NCBI RefSeq assembly: GCF_024273195.1
Contig: NZ_JAMZCU010000001.1
Span: forward strand, 186,001 to 250,000
DNA length: 64,000 bases
Direction of reading: 5' to 3'
From: Devosia ureilytica
GTDB taxonomy: Bacteria; Pseudomonadota; Alphaproteobacteria; Rhizobiales; Devosiaceae
The translations under genes and the position numbers were made by a program. Shown piece by piece: positions 8,405 to 17,084 of the stretch. Numbering within the stretch: position 1 is the stretch's first letter; every line of letters starts with the position of its first letter. The notes beneath the pieces are model-generated. The model was not told where the DNA came from and made no database searches. It saw only the letters and a list, made by a program, of their open reading frames with translations.

Positions 8405-9171
8405 CCAGTATCGATCTCAATGCCGATCTCGGAGAGGGCATGGGAACCGACGACGACCTGTTGCATATCGTTTCCAGCGCCTCGATTGCCTGTGGCGGAC
8501 ATGCCGGCGACGCGGCGACGATCCGGCGCATCCTCAAGGTGTGCAAGGCGCGAGGGGTGCGTGCGGGGGCACACCCGGGCTATGTCGACCCCAAGCGGTT
8601 CGGCCGGTTTCGGGTGGTGATGCCGCTGGAGCAATTGCTGGGACAAATTCGCGGACAGCTGTTTCTCGTGCGCCACATCGCCGATGAGGTGGATGTGCCG
8701 CTTTCCTATGTGAAGCTGCATGGGGCGCTGGCCAACCAGACGGCGGAGGAGCTGGCTTTTGCCGTCGGAATATTTGGCAGCATTCATGCAATGGACCCGC
8801 GCATGGCCGTGTTGGCACTGGACAACAGCCAGCAGGTACGGGCGGCCAAGGCCGTGGGATTGCCGTTGATCCGCGAGGCTTATGCCGACCGCGCCTATAC
8901 CGCAAACGGGTTGCTGGTGCCGCGAACGGAAGAGGGGGCCGTCATCAAAGACCCCGAAGCTGTCATCGAGCGCTGCCTTCGGCTGGCGGTCGAGGGCGAA
9001 GTCGTGGCCATTGATGGCACGGTGATCAAGTCGGCCGCGCGGTCCATCTGCCTGCATGGCGATACGCCCGGGGCAGTCGACCTGGCCCGCGAAGTGCGGG
9101 ATGCGCTGGTCGGCGAAGGCATTACCATTGCGCCGGCCGAGCCGGAGGTGGAGAGGGCGGTGGAGATTTAG
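8401..9171 (+). CDS. pxpA: 5-oxoprolinase subunit PxpA (LamB/YcsF family)
   Basis: 256 residues, full length. The start DLNADLGEGMG is the LamB/YcsF signature, followed by ASIACGGHAGDA, AGAHPGYVD and YVKLHGALANQ, which carry metal- and substrate-binding residues. PxpA is believed to act on phosphorylated 5-oxoproline. It is the last gene of the operon. The 200-base gap that follows holds only a hairpin at 9349-9369, beside the oppositely oriented transporter operon. Confidence 0.92.
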   Translation: MTSIDLNADLGEGMGTDDDLLHIVSSASIACGGHAGDAATIRRILKVCKARGVRAGAHPGYVDPKRFGRFRVVMPLEQLLGQIRGQLFLVRHIADEVDVPLSYVKLHGALANQTAEELAFAVGIFGSIHAMDPRMAVLALDNSQQVRAAKAVGLPLIREAYADRAYTANGLLVPRTEEGAVIKDPEAVIERCLRLAVEGEVVAIDGTVIKSAARSICLHGDTPGAVDLAREVRDALVGEGITIAPAEPEVERAVEI

Positions 9172-9348
9172 GGGGTGGGGAGTTTTCGTGCCACTCAAGC
9201 GCAGCTCTCGTGGCCTTCCCGCCTAAAATCCCCCCACTGGGGAGATTTTGCTCTTCAAGCACCGCGAGAAGTACCCTGGGACCTTCAGGGGGGAGAGGGT
9301 GAGATCGGCAAAATGCCTTGAAACCCAAAGGACCCAGGGTATGCGTGG

Positions 9349-9369
9349 CTGGTCGCGAAGCGCGACCAG
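9349..9369. repeat. Perfect 8-bp inverted repeat between converging operons
   Basis: CTGGTCGC and GCGACCAG flank a 5-base loop. It lies 3 bases past the livF stop codon, so it can act as a 3' hairpin for the liv mRNA. Neither side has a U-tract, so intrinsic termination is doubtful. Confidence 0.5.
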
Positions 9370-9372
9370 GAT

Positions 9373-10143
9373 TTAGATCGCCAGGTATTCGTGGCGGAGT
9401 TCGGTGTTGTCGAGCACTTCCTTGGCGGTGCCCGAGAAAGCCACTTCGCCAGTGTCGAGGATGACGGCGCGGTCGGCCAGTTTCAGAGCGGCCACCGCAT
9501 TCTGCTCAACGATGATGGTGGTGATGCCCAGGGGCTTGATCGAATGGAGAATGCGTTCGATTTCATGGACGATCACTGGCGCCAACCCTTCATAGGGCTC
9601 GTCGAGCAGCAGCAGCTTGAGATCGCGGGCCAAGGCACGAGCGATGGCCAGCATCTGTTGCTCGCCGCCCGACAGGGTCACGCCATCCTGCTTGCGGCGC
9701 TCGGCAAGGCGCGGGAAGCTTTCGTAGATCTGATCGAGGCTCCAGCCGTTGCCCGGCGCCACTTTGGCCAGGGAAATGTTCTCCTCGACGGTGAGGCCCT
9801 GGATGATGCGGCGATCTTCGGGCACAAGCTGGATACCGGCGCGGGCCGCCTCGAAGCTCTTCATATGGTGGACGGGATGTCCGTCGAGCCAAATTTCGCC
9901 ATGGCGCATCTGAGGATTGTCTGTTCGGGCAATGGTGCGAAGCGTCGAGGTCTTGCCGGCGCCGTTGCGGCCGAGCAGGGCCAGAATTTCACCCTTACGA
10001 ATATCCAGCGACACGCCCTGCACGATATAGCTCTCGCCATAATAGGCGTGGATGTCGCGCACAGAGAAGAACGGGCGAACAGTTTCGATATCGGCAGCGT
10101 GGCTGCCGGCGACGGCGTCAGTTTGCATGGCTACAGAACTCAT
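9373..10143 (-). CDS. livF: Branched-chain-type ABC transporter ATPase LivF
   Basis: 256-residue ATPase of the LivF type. Visible: Walker A GRNGAGKTS, signature LSGGEQQM, Walker B LLLLDEPYEGLAP, and the EQNA switch-histidine region (IVEQNAVAALKLADRA), with the family's characteristic Asn. The N-terminus has about 25 extra residues before the usual LivF start. The ATG overlaps the livG stop by one base (TGATG). It ends the operon. It powers uptake by the LivH/LivM channel; the substrate is not deducible from this subunit. Confidence 0.9.
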   Translation of the reverse strand: MSSVAMQTDAVAGSHAADIETVRPFFSVRDIHAYYGESYIVQGVSLDIRKGEILALLGRNGAGKTSTLRTIARTDNPQMRHGEIWLDGHPVHHMKSFEAARAGIQLVPEDRRIIQGLTVEENISLAKVAPGNGWSLDQIYESFPRLAERRKQDGVTLSGGEQQMLAIARALARDLKLLLLDEPYEGLAPVIVHEIERILHSIKPLGITTIIVEQNAVAALKLADRAVILDTGEVAFSGTAKEVLDNTELRHEYLAI

Positions 10144-10907
10144 CAATGAGCCCCCCCGAGATAGGCTTCCTGGACCTTGGGATTGCCGCGAACCTCGTCC
10201 GGGGTGCCATCTGCAATGATGCGGCCCTGGGCGAGTACGGAGATCTTGTCGGCGAGCGAAAACACCACATGCATGTCGTGCTCGATGATCACCTTGGTCA
10301 TACCGCGGCTCTTGATCTTCTTGAGCAGGTCGATCGTGGTATTGGTGTCGTGGCGGCTCATGCCGGCCGTGGGTTCATCCAGCAGCAGCAGGCGTGGATG
10401 CTGAATGAGGCACATGGCGAGCTCCATGCGCCGCTTGTCGCCGCGGCTGAGGCTGCCTGCGTGCATGTCCCTGCGCGTGAGCATGCCGACATCTTCGAGC
10501 ATGTGCTCGGCTTCCTGGCGGATGGCGGTCTCGCTGTCGAGCGAGCGCAGCATGTTGAGCGTGAAGGCCCCGTCGCGCTTGGCGAAGGCCGGGATCATCA
10601 CGTTATGCAGCACCGAGAGATCGGCGAAGATCTCGGGGGTCTGGAAGACGCGGGCGATGCCGAGCTGATTGATCTGGTGGGGCTTGCGTCCGGTCAGGAT
10701 TGCTCCGTCGAACACCACCTGGCCACTGCTTGGCGCAAGCTTGCCAATAATGACATTGAGCAGGGTCGACTTGCCGGCGCCATTTGGCCCGATGATCGCA
10801 TGGGTCTGGCCCTCTTCGACCTGAAGGTCGATGTCGGCCAGGGCATGAAGCCCCCCGAAGCGCTTGTGAACGTCCGCAACGTGCAGGACAACGTTGGATT
10901 TTGCCAT
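10143..10907 (-). CDS. livG: Branched-chain-type ABC transporter ATPase LivG
   Basis: 254-residue ATPase. Walker A is GPNGAGKST and Walker B LLLLDEPTAGMSRHD. The Q-loop region reads ARVFQTPEIFADLSVLHNVM, as in LivG and UrtD. The ABC signature is LSRGDKRR instead of LSGGQ, a variant seen in some LivG/UrtD-like clades; it should be noted but is unlikely to abolish function. LivG pairs with LivF as a heterodimer. It starts 11 bases after the livM stop. Confidence 0.9.
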   Translation of the reverse strand: MAKSNVVLHVADVHKRFGGLHALADIDLQVEEGQTHAIIGPNGAGKSTLLNVIIGKLAPSSGQVVFDGAILTGRKPHQINQLGIARVFQTPEIFADLSVLHNVMIPAFAKRDGAFTLNMLRSLDSETAIRQEAEHMLEDVGMLTRRDMHAGSLSRGDKRRMELAMCLIQHPRLLLLDEPTAGMSRHDTNTTIDLLKKIKSRGMTKVIIEHDMHVVFSLADKISVLAQGRIIADGTPDEVRGNPKVQEAYLGGAH

Positions 10908-10918
10908 GATGGTTGTCC

Positions 10919-12058
10919 TTACTCTGCCGGCTGAGTCTGGCGAGATTTGGAGTCCGGGGTGCCAGACCGTTTGAGGGTGGCTGCAATCCGGCGGACGCCT
11001 TCCATGACGCCGCCCGGCAGGAACACCACGACCAGAACAAAGACCAGGCCAAGCGTGAGGAACCAGCCGTCGCCGACGAATTTGCCGGTGACCTGAACCA
11101 TGAGGTCGGCGGCGCCTTCGGGTAGGAAGCTCCAGAAATTGGCAAGGATCTGATCATTGAGGGCGGAAAGAATGTTCTCGAAGTACTTGATCAGCCAGGC
11201 GCCAATCACCGGGCCGACCAGCGTGCCGACGCCGCCCAGGATGGTCATGAGAACAACTTCACCAGAGGCAGTCCACTGCATGCGCTCTGCACCGGCCAGC
11301 GGGTCGGTGACGGCGAGCAGGGCGCCCGCCAGCCCTGCATACATGCCCGAAATCACGAAGGCGGAGAGGGCATAGGGGCGGGTATTAAAGCCGGTGAACT
11401 GCATGCGGGTCTGGTTGGACTTGATCGACTTGAGCATCATGCCGAAGGGCGAACCCGAGACGCGCTGAGCAATGAAGAACGACAGGATCAGGAAGCCGGC
11501 GCAGAGGTAGAAGCCGGCGTAGCCGCTCAACTGCTGCCCGAGCAGTGTGGGGACGGGCTGACCAACCAAGGTCTGGCCCATTGCCGCGTCCAGGACGCGT
11601 GCATCGCTGAGGGTGAGCTGCAGGCCTGTTTCACCATTGGTGATCGGGGTCAGCACGGAATAGGCCAGATTGTAGCTCATCTGGGCAAAAGCCAGCGTGA
11701 GGATGGAGAAGTAGATGCCCGAGCGGCGCAGCGACAGGAAGCCGATGATCAGCGCAAACAGGCCAGAAATCACGACCGCAAAGATCATCGCGGGAATGGC
11801 GTCCAGCGTCAGCAGCTTGAAGGACCAGACGGCAGCGTAGGAGCCGACGCCGAAGAAGGCTGCGTGGCCGAAGCTGAGATAGCCGGTGAGGCCGAACAAG
11901 ATGTTGAAGCCGACGGCAAAGATTCCATAGATCATGAAGCGTTGCAGCAGATCGGGGTAGCCGGCGCCAAAGGGCGCCAGCCAGATCGGCATGGCCAGCA
12001 CTACGATGGTGAAGCCGAGGAACAAAAAGAGGTCGTTGCGAGACATGAAATTGGCCAT
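10919..12058 (-). CDS. livM: Branched-chain-type ABC transporter permease LivM
   Basis: 379 residues and about ten membrane segments. The family segment [27 protein letters not shown] is present (the LivM pattern LxGxxSLGHxAF). The C-terminal 30 residues are polar and basic. The ATG was chosen because it follows the livH stop by a single base; the frame is open upstream but that part overlaps livH. Forms the channel with LivH. Confidence 0.9.
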   Translation of the reverse strand: MANFMSRNDLFLFLGFTIVVLAMPIWLAPFGAGYPDLLQRFMIYGIFAVGFNILFGLTGYLSFGHAAFFGVGSYAAVWSFKLLTLDAIPAMIFAVVISGLFALIIGFLSLRRSGIYFSILTLAFAQMSYNLAYSVLTPITNGETGLQLTLSDARVLDAAMGQTLVGQPVPTLLGQQLSGYAGFYLCAGFLILSFFIAQRVSGSPFGMMLKSIKSNQTRMQFTGFNTRPYALSAFVISGMYAGLAGALLAVTDPLAGAERMQWTASGEVVLMTILGGVGTLVGPVIGAWLIKYFENILSALNDQILANFWSFLPEGAADLMVQVTGKFVGDGWFLTLGLVFVLVVVFLPGGVMEGVRRIAATLKRSGTPDSKSRQTQPAE

Positions 12059-12059
12059 G

Positions 12060-13091
12060 TCAGCTCTCCATGACGCCGCGGCGACCAAGCAGGCCACGGG
12101 GACGAACGAGTAGAATAATCACGGCAACGAGATAGATGATGATCTGATCGATACCGGGGAAGAAGGCCTTGATCTGCGTCATCGAGGCAAAAGACTGCAG
12201 GATGCCGAGCAGGAAGCCGGCTGCGACGGCGCCGGGTAGCGAGCCCATACCGCCAACCACGACCACCACGAAGCTGAGGACCAGGAAATCCATGCCCAGG
12301 TGGTAATTGGGTGGCAGGAGCGGCGTGTACATGACGCCTGCCATGCCGGCCACGACCGAAGCCAGGCCGAACATGATGGTGAAGCGCCGGTCGATGTTGA
12401 TGCCGAGCAGCCCAACCGTTTCACGGTCGGCCATGCCGGCACGTACGACCATGCCGAAGGTGGTGAACTGCAGGAAGGCAAAGACGCCACCGATGACCAC
12501 GGCCGAGAACAGGAAGTAGATCATCCTCCAGAGCGGATAGGTGATGACATTGGCCTGCATGCCGAGCCATGCGCCAATGTCTGCGGCGCCGCGCAGATCG
12601 GTCGGCATGGGCTGGGGGATGGGATTGGGCCCGAAGATGGACTTGATGACTTCCTGGGCGACGATGGCCAGGCCGAAGGTCACGAGGATCTGTTCGGCGT
12701 GGGGGCGCTTGTAGAAGTGCTTGATGATGCCCCGTTCCAGGGCGATGCCGATCAGCAGCATGATGGGAATGGTGATCAGGATCGAGGCGGGAACCGAGTA
12801 ATTGACGAGGATGGCGCCGAAATCGCCGAACCATGCCTGGACCAGGGGTTCGCGGATTTCCAGAGGCGCGCCCCATGGAGATAGCTGCGTGGGGTCGATA
12901 GTGACCGTTTCAAGGGTCAGAAACTGGCGGAACATGACGGCGCAGAATGCGCCCAGCATGAACAATGCCCCGTGGGCAAAGTTCACGACCCCTAGCGTGC
13001 CGAACACCAGGGTGAGCCCAAGGGCGATCAGCGCATAGGCGGCGCCTTTATCGAGCCCATTGAGGAATTGCAGAAAGATGACTTCGAACAT
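12060..13091 (-). CDS. livH: Branched-chain-type ABC transporter permease LivH
   Basis: 343 residues, longer than the usual 290-300 because of an insertion of about 45 residues after the first membrane helices ([16 protein letters not shown] onward), probably a periplasmic loop. The family start [31 protein letters not shown]... is clear. A GGAG lies 8 bases upstream of the ATG. It follows the binding-protein gene after a 161-base gap with a stable hairpin. Confidence 0.9.
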   Translation of the reverse strand: MFEVIFLQFLNGLDKGAAYALIALGLTLVFGTLGVVNFAHGALFMLGAFCAVMFRQFLTLETVTIDPTQLSPWGAPLEIREPLVQAWFGDFGAILVNYSVPASILITIPIMLLIGIALERGIIKHFYKRPHAEQILVTFGLAIVAQEVIKSIFGPNPIPQPMPTDLRGAADIGAWLGMQANVITYPLWRMIYFLFSAVVIGGVFAFLQFTTFGMVVRAGMADRETVGLLGINIDRRFTIMFGLASVVAGMAGVMYTPLLPPNYHLGMDFLVLSFVVVVVGGMGSLPGAVAAGFLLGILQSFASMTQIKAFFPGIDQIIIYLVAVIILLVRPRGLLGRRGVMES

Positions 13092-13219
13092 TTTTTGCTC
13101 CGCTAGGAGCGACGATCCCCAGGATCATCGCACGTCGCCATGGTCGGACATTCCGACGATCTCGATTTGCTTTTGAGCAAGCGAGAATGCCCGGGTGACC
13201 GCACGCCGGCGGGCCGAAA

Positions 13220-13243
13220 GGGGCAGGGATTTCTCCCTGCCCC
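13220..13243 (-). terminator. Stable hairpin between binding-protein gene and livH
   Basis: A perfect 10-bp GC-rich stem GGGGCAGGGA / TCCCTGCCCC with a TTTC loop lies 9 bases after the binding-protein stop codon. On the minus strand no U-tract follows. It is more likely a processing/stabilising hairpin or partial terminator that keeps binding-protein mRNA more abundant than the permease mRNA, a common arrangement in ABC operons. Confidence 0.6.
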
Positions 13244-13252
13244 TCAGTTGGA

Positions 13253-14611
13253 TCAAGCGCAGACTGGGACAGGTTCTGCCGGGCCGAGTTCGCCACCGAA
13301 GATCGAAGGATCGTAGTTGACGGTCTCGCGATCAACTTCCTGCACAACGTTGAGCACGTCGTACTCGCTGGTCGGCGCATCGTTGCCCTGCACGACGAGA
13401 ACTGACTTCATGCACTGGTGATCTTCGGCGCGGTAAAGCGTCCGACCATTGCCCATGCCGTCGAACTCGTGGCCTTCCATCGCCTTGATGACTTCCGGCG
13501 GATAGAAGGTGCCGGCGCGTTCCACAGCGTCTGCATAGAGCAGGGTCTGCACGTAGCAGGTGTGCGCTGCCTGCGACGGCGGAGAGCCATAGGCGGCACC
13601 GAACGACTTGGTGAAGGCGACGGAGCCGGCGTCCTGCAGGTTCCAGTGCCAGTTCGAGGTGCCGTAGATCCCCTTGATGTTCTCGCCGGCGCCCTTGGCC
13701 ATCAGTTCGGAGAACAGCGGAACCACGATCTGGAAATCCTTGCCGTTCGCCTGGCGGTCGCGCATGCCGAACTGAACGGCCTGCGTGAGCGAGTTCACCA
13801 TGTCATTGCCATAGTGGTTCAGGATCAGCACGTCAGCGCCGGAGTTCAGCACCGGGGTCAGGAACTGCGAGAAGTCGCCAGCACCGAGCGGGGTGCGTAC
13901 AGCTTCCACGGTTTCCCAGCCAAGCGCTTCAGTGGTGTTCTTGATGGACTCTTCCTGGGTCCAGCCCCAGGTGTAGTCTGCGGTCAGGTGATAGGCGCGG
14001 CGATCATTGCCATAAGCATTGCTTAGCACAGGACCGAGTGCCGTACCGGACTGGTAGGCATTGAAGAAATGGCGGAAACCGTAGCGCCGCTTGTCCTTCC
14101 CGGTGGTGTCGTTGGAGTGGGTCAGGCCCGCCATGAAGATGACGCCCATTTCCTGGCAGAGGCTCTGCACGGCGACAGCTTCGCCCGAGGACGAACCGCC
14201 CGTGATCATGATGGCGCCGTCACGTTCGATCATGCGGGTTGCACCAGCACGAGCCACGTCAGATTTGGTCTGGCTGTCGGAAGAAACGTAGCCAACCTTC
14301 TTGCCCAAGATGCCGTTGCCGGTGAGGGCTGAGGGGGTCAGTACGTTCATCAGGCCGCCGTCACCTTCACCATTGAGGTGCGCAATGGCCAGTTCGTAAG
14401 CCTTCAGTTCGTCAGCGCCTTCTTCGGCATAAGCGCCGGTCAAGGGCAGGTTGAGGCCGATGGTGACGGTGTCGCCGGTTGGATTGTTGCAGAATTCCTG
14501 CGCCCAGGCACCCTTGGTGAAAATCATGGGCGCAACGCCCGTACCAATAATGCCGGCCATGCCGGTCTGCAAAACCCTGCGGCGGGAAAGCCCGCGCTTC
14601 AAAAGTGTCAT
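13253..14611 (-). CDS. ABC transporter substrate-binding protein (Peripla_BP_6/LivK-UrtA type)
   Basis: 452-residue periplasmic binding protein, first gene of the liv-type operon. The N-terminus has a twin-arginine signal (SRRRVLQTGMAG followed by a hydrophobic run and KGAWAQ), so export is probably by Tat. The fold is recognisable from TVTIGLNLPLTGAYAEEGAD, ITGGSSSGEAVAVQSLCQE and DVLILNHYGNDMVN. It resembles the UrtA/amide-binding branch more than classical LivK, so the ligand may not be a branched-chain amino acid. The chosen ATG has AAGGAGGAG 7 bases upstream; the longer frame lacks this. It is divergent from the regulatory operon at 14801. Confidence 0.87.
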   Translation of the reverse strand: MTLLKRGLSRRRVLQTGMAGIIGTGVAPMIFTKGAWAQEFCNNPTGDTVTIGLNLPLTGAYAEEGADELKAYELAIAHLNGEGDGGLMNVLTPSALTGNGILGKKVGYVSSDSQTKSDVARAGATRMIERDGAIMITGGSSSGEAVAVQSLCQEMGVIFMAGLTHSNDTTGKDKRRYGFRHFFNAYQSGTALGPVLSNAYGNDRRAYHLTADYTWGWTQEESIKNTTEALGWETVEAVRTPLGAGDFSQFLTPVLNSGADVLILNHYGNDMVNSLTQAVQFGMRDRQANGKDFQIVVPLFSELMAKGAGENIKGIYGTSNWHWNLQDAGSVAFTKSFGAAYGSPPSQAAHTCYVQTLLYADAVERAGTFYPPEVIKAMEGHEFDGMGNGRTLYRAEDHQCMKSVLVVQGNDAPTSEYDVLNVVQEVDRETVNYDPSIFGGELGPAEPVPVCA

Positions 14612-14757
14612 AGATCTCCTCCTTATGGCGCGGAGCCACTGATACATTGCCAGCCGCTTCCGCCTGCCCAGTATTCGACACATTTGAAAACGACGGCAAT
14701 AGATCATTGTAATTCATGGAAAAACTTGTAAATTGTTGATCTAATTTCGCGTCATTT

Positions 14758-14775
14758 CTGTCAACGCGTTGACAG
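14758..14775. promoter_or_regulatory. 18-bp perfect palindrome, probable operator of the adjacent regulator
   Basis: CTGTCAACGCGTTGACAG reads the same on both strands. It lies 25 bases before the start of the XRE-type regulator, in the 189-base region shared with the divergent ABC operon. The flanking sequence toward the ABC gene is AT-rich, as expected of promoters. Autoregulation, and perhaps control of the transporter, is inferred from position only. Confidence 0.55.
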
Positions 14776-14800
14776 TCGAGGTGTTCTAGAGGGGGCGGGC

Positions 14801-16429
14801 ATGCGCGCACCGATAGGGTTTCGGATCAGCAACAGGCGGAAATCGCTCAAGATTTCCCAAGCCGCACTGGCGCGACTGGTGGGGATATCCCCGAGCTATC
14901 TGAACCTGATCGAGAACAACAAACGCGACGTCGGCGGCGCACTTTTGCAGCGCGTTGCGCTGCATCTGAACATCAGCATCGATGATCTGACGGGGCAGGC
15001 AGAACAGAAACTGCTGCAGGACCTCGAAGAGGCTTATGCCGACCCGATGATTGAGTCTCTGCCATTCCAGCCCGATGAACGCCGGCAGATGGTGGCGCAA
15101 TATCCGGCCAGCGCGATGGCCATGGCGCGCCTGCACAGGGCCTATTCGGACGCACTTGCCAATGCCGACGCCTATGCCGACCGACTGCGATCGGACCCGC
15201 TGCTGGGGCAATTGCTGCATCAGGTTCTGTCCGGGGTTACGGCAGTGCGCTCGAGTGCCGAAATTCTCGAGGACGTCGCTGATCTGGCCGAGGCGGAACG
15301 ACTGCGCTTTGTGAGCTCGATTGGCCGAGAGACGCGAAACCTCGGAGCGGTGGCGCGCAATCTGATCGGCCATTTCGAGAATGCCAGTGCCAGTCGTCGC
15401 AGCATTTCGCCGGCCCGCGAGATCGACGATCTGTTGGTCGCGCAGGGGAATTATTTTCCGGCGCTTGAGGCTGCCGCAGTGCGTCTGCGGCAGGAGCTTG
15501 AGGGCGATGGCGCGTTCGGCGTGCGCACGCTGACGGATGCCTTGGAGCGCCGCTTTGGCATCGGTATCCATATCGGCGGAGCGCCGCCCAGCGGGCTGGC
15601 AGACTTTCCCGGGCAGTATCGCTACTTTCCCGATAGCGCGACCATGTGGTTGCAAGGCTCAACAACCTTGGCGACGCGGCAATTCCAGTTGGCGCGGCTC
15701 TATGGCGAGATCGCGGCGGGTGAGGTGATCGAGGCCGAACTTGAAAAGGCTGGCATAGCTTCCCCCACCGCTCAGCGCCTGGCCCGCAGAGCGCTGGGGT
15801 CTTATTTGGCAGGCGCGATCGTTTTTCCCTATTCGGCATTTCTCGCGGCGGCAGCGGAGGCGTCCTATGACATCGACCAGCTACGCCAGACCTACAATGC
15901 CAGCTACGAGCAGGTGGCGCATCGCCTGGTGTCGCTGCGCCGGCCCGGCGAGGAGGGTGTGCCGTTCGGCTTTCTGCGTTCCGATCCAGCCGGCCGGCTG
16001 ACCAAGCACTTTCCATTGCCGGGTCTGCTATTGCCCTATTCGGGTCATGCCTGCCCGCTTTGGGCGATCTATGGGGCCTTTCGAACCCCAGACATGCCGG
16101 TGCGGCAGGTCGTGCGGTTTTCGGATGGTTCGCGCTATCTTTTCGTAGCGCGCACCGTGCAGCGCCGGGCAGCGGCATTCCATGAGCCGCCGGTGATGGC
16201 TTCGGTCATGCTGGCCTGTAATGTGCTGCATGCCGACCAGACGATTTACGCACAGGGGCTCAACCTTGCCGATACGGGTGCCGATGTGCAGGTGGGGCCG
16301 ACGTGCCGGCTGTGCACGCGGTCGGACTGTGCCAGCCGTCAGGAAGAGCCATTGGCGCCGATGCCGGGGCGCTCGGATTTGCGGGCGGCTCTGGTGCCAA
16401 AGGGTTTTGCGCTTGGCGAGCGTGGCTGA
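14801..16429 (+). CDS. XRE-family regulator with IrrE-like and DUF2083-type domains and an embedded H-box
   Basis: 542 residues. Residues 8-60 form an XRE helix-turn-helix (SQAALARLVGISPSYLNLIENNKR). Residues 135-195 resemble the dimerisation helices of a histidine kinase: LLHQVLSGVTAVRSSAEIL aligns with the H-box pattern H-E-L-R-x-P-L-x-A-I-R-x-x-x-E-L-L, with His140 at the phospho-acceptor position, and a second helix (RFVSSIGRETRNL) follows. No ATPase domain is present. The later region resembles the M78/IrrE domain but lacks the zinc HExxH. The C-terminus resembles DUF2083 and has three clustered cysteines (GPTCRLCTRSDC). Relatives are annotated as short-chain fatty-acyl regulators (ScfR/RamB type), sensing acyl-CoA or acetate status. 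It leads an operon with a receiver and a sensor kinase. Confidence 0.8.
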   Translation: MRAPIGFRISNRRKSLKISQAALARLVGISPSYLNLIENNKRDVGGALLQRVALHLNISIDDLTGQAEQKLLQDLEEAYADPMIESLPFQPDERRQMVAQYPASAMAMARLHRAYSDALANADAYADRLRSDPLLGQLLHQVLSGVTAVRSSAEILEDVADLAEAERLRFVSSIGRETRNLGAVARNLIGHFENASASRRSISPAREIDDLLVAQGNYFPALEAAAVRLRQELEGDGAFGVRTLTDALERRFGIGIHIGGAPPSGLADFPGQYRYFPDSATMWLQGSTTLATRQFQLARLYGEIAAGEVIEAELEKAGIASPTAQRLARRALGSYLAGAIVFPYSAFLAAAAEASYDIDQLRQTYNASYEQVAHRLVSLRRPGEEGVPFGFLRSDPAGRLTKHFPLPGLLLPYSGHACPLWAIYGAFRTPDMPVRQVVRFSDGSRYLFVARTVQRRAAAFHEPPVMASVMLACNVLHADQTIYAQGLNLADTGADVQVGPTCRLCTRSDCASRQEEPLAPMPGRSDLRAALVPKGFALGERG

Positions 16430-16486
16430 TTGCGATTTAGTGTCGATATTCGCGGTGGGGAGACTGCGGATATTTTGGGGGGAAAT

Positions 16487-16870
16487 TTGGCCGTCGATAT
16501 TCTGATCGCCGAAGATGAGCCGAGCATTCTGGAGTCGCTGGACTTCATCCTGCGTCGGGCGGGATGGAGTATCGATTCGGCCACAGATGGCGAAGCGGTG
16601 CTTGAAAAGGTGCGCCGCAGCCGGCCGCGCGTGCTGGTGCTCGATGTGATGCTACCCAAGCGTAGCGGCTTTGATGTGCTCAAGCAGTTGCGCTCTGACG
16701 TGGAGACCAAGGACCTGCCCGTGTTGATCCTGACTGCCAAGGGACAACAGCAGGACAGGCGCATTGCTGAAGAACTGGGCGCCGATGGTTTCGTGACCAA
16801 GCCCTATTCCAATGCCGAGGTGGTGGGCGCTGTGCGTCAGTTGCTGGGCGAAGATGACGGACCGGCGTAA
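16487..16870 (+). CDS. Single-domain response regulator (CheY-like receiver)
   Basis: 127 residues and nothing but a receiver domain. Acidic pocket AEDEP, phospho-acceptor Asp in VLVLDVMLP, Thr in LILTAKG and the conserved Lys in VTKPYSNAEV are all present. No output domain exists, so it must act through a partner protein or as a phosphate shuttle. The TTG start at 16487 is inferred: it begins the first beta strand (AVDILIAEDE) and has a GGGGGGA run just upstream; the frame is open back to 16430. It overlaps the next gene by 17 bases. Confidence 0.82.
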   Translation: MAVDILIAEDEPSILESLDFILRRAGWSIDSATDGEAVLEKVRRSRPRVLVLDVMLPKRSGFDVLKQLRSDVETKDLPVLILTAKGQQQDRRIAEELGADGFVTKPYSNAEVVGAVRQLLGEDDGPA

Positions 16871-17084
16871 GCTCGAAAGCGGCGTGCTGGTGTTCGCGGT
16901 GTTCAGCGCGCTGCTGATCGTGCCGCCGCTGGTTTATATCTTCAATCACCCCATCCTGCATTTTGGCCTGCCGCAGATCGTCCTATACCTGTTTGGTGTA
17001 TGGCTGCTGATGGTGGCGGGGACGGCGGTGCTGACTCATTACCTTCCGCATGCCGAGGGCGATAGCCACGACGGGAGCGAGTGA
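16854..17084 (+). CDS. Small two-helix membrane protein in the sensor-kinase operon
   Basis: 76 residues with two hydrophobic segments (about 10-30 and 38-60) and a polar acidic end HAEGDSHDGSE. No known family recognised. It overlaps the receiver gene by 17 bases and abuts the kinase gene (TGATG), so it is almost surely translated with them. A role as an accessory subunit of the transporter-like sensor, as small proteins do for some solute symporters, is a guess from position. Confidence 0.7.
   Translation: MTDRRKLESGVLVFAVFSALLIVPPLVYIFNHPILHFGLPQIVLYLFGVWLLMVAGTAVLTHYLPHAEGDSHDGSE

Noticed and set aside
8272-9198. A 308-codon open frame on the minus strand
   Set aside because: It mirrors pxpA and the end of pxpC and has no recognisable domain.
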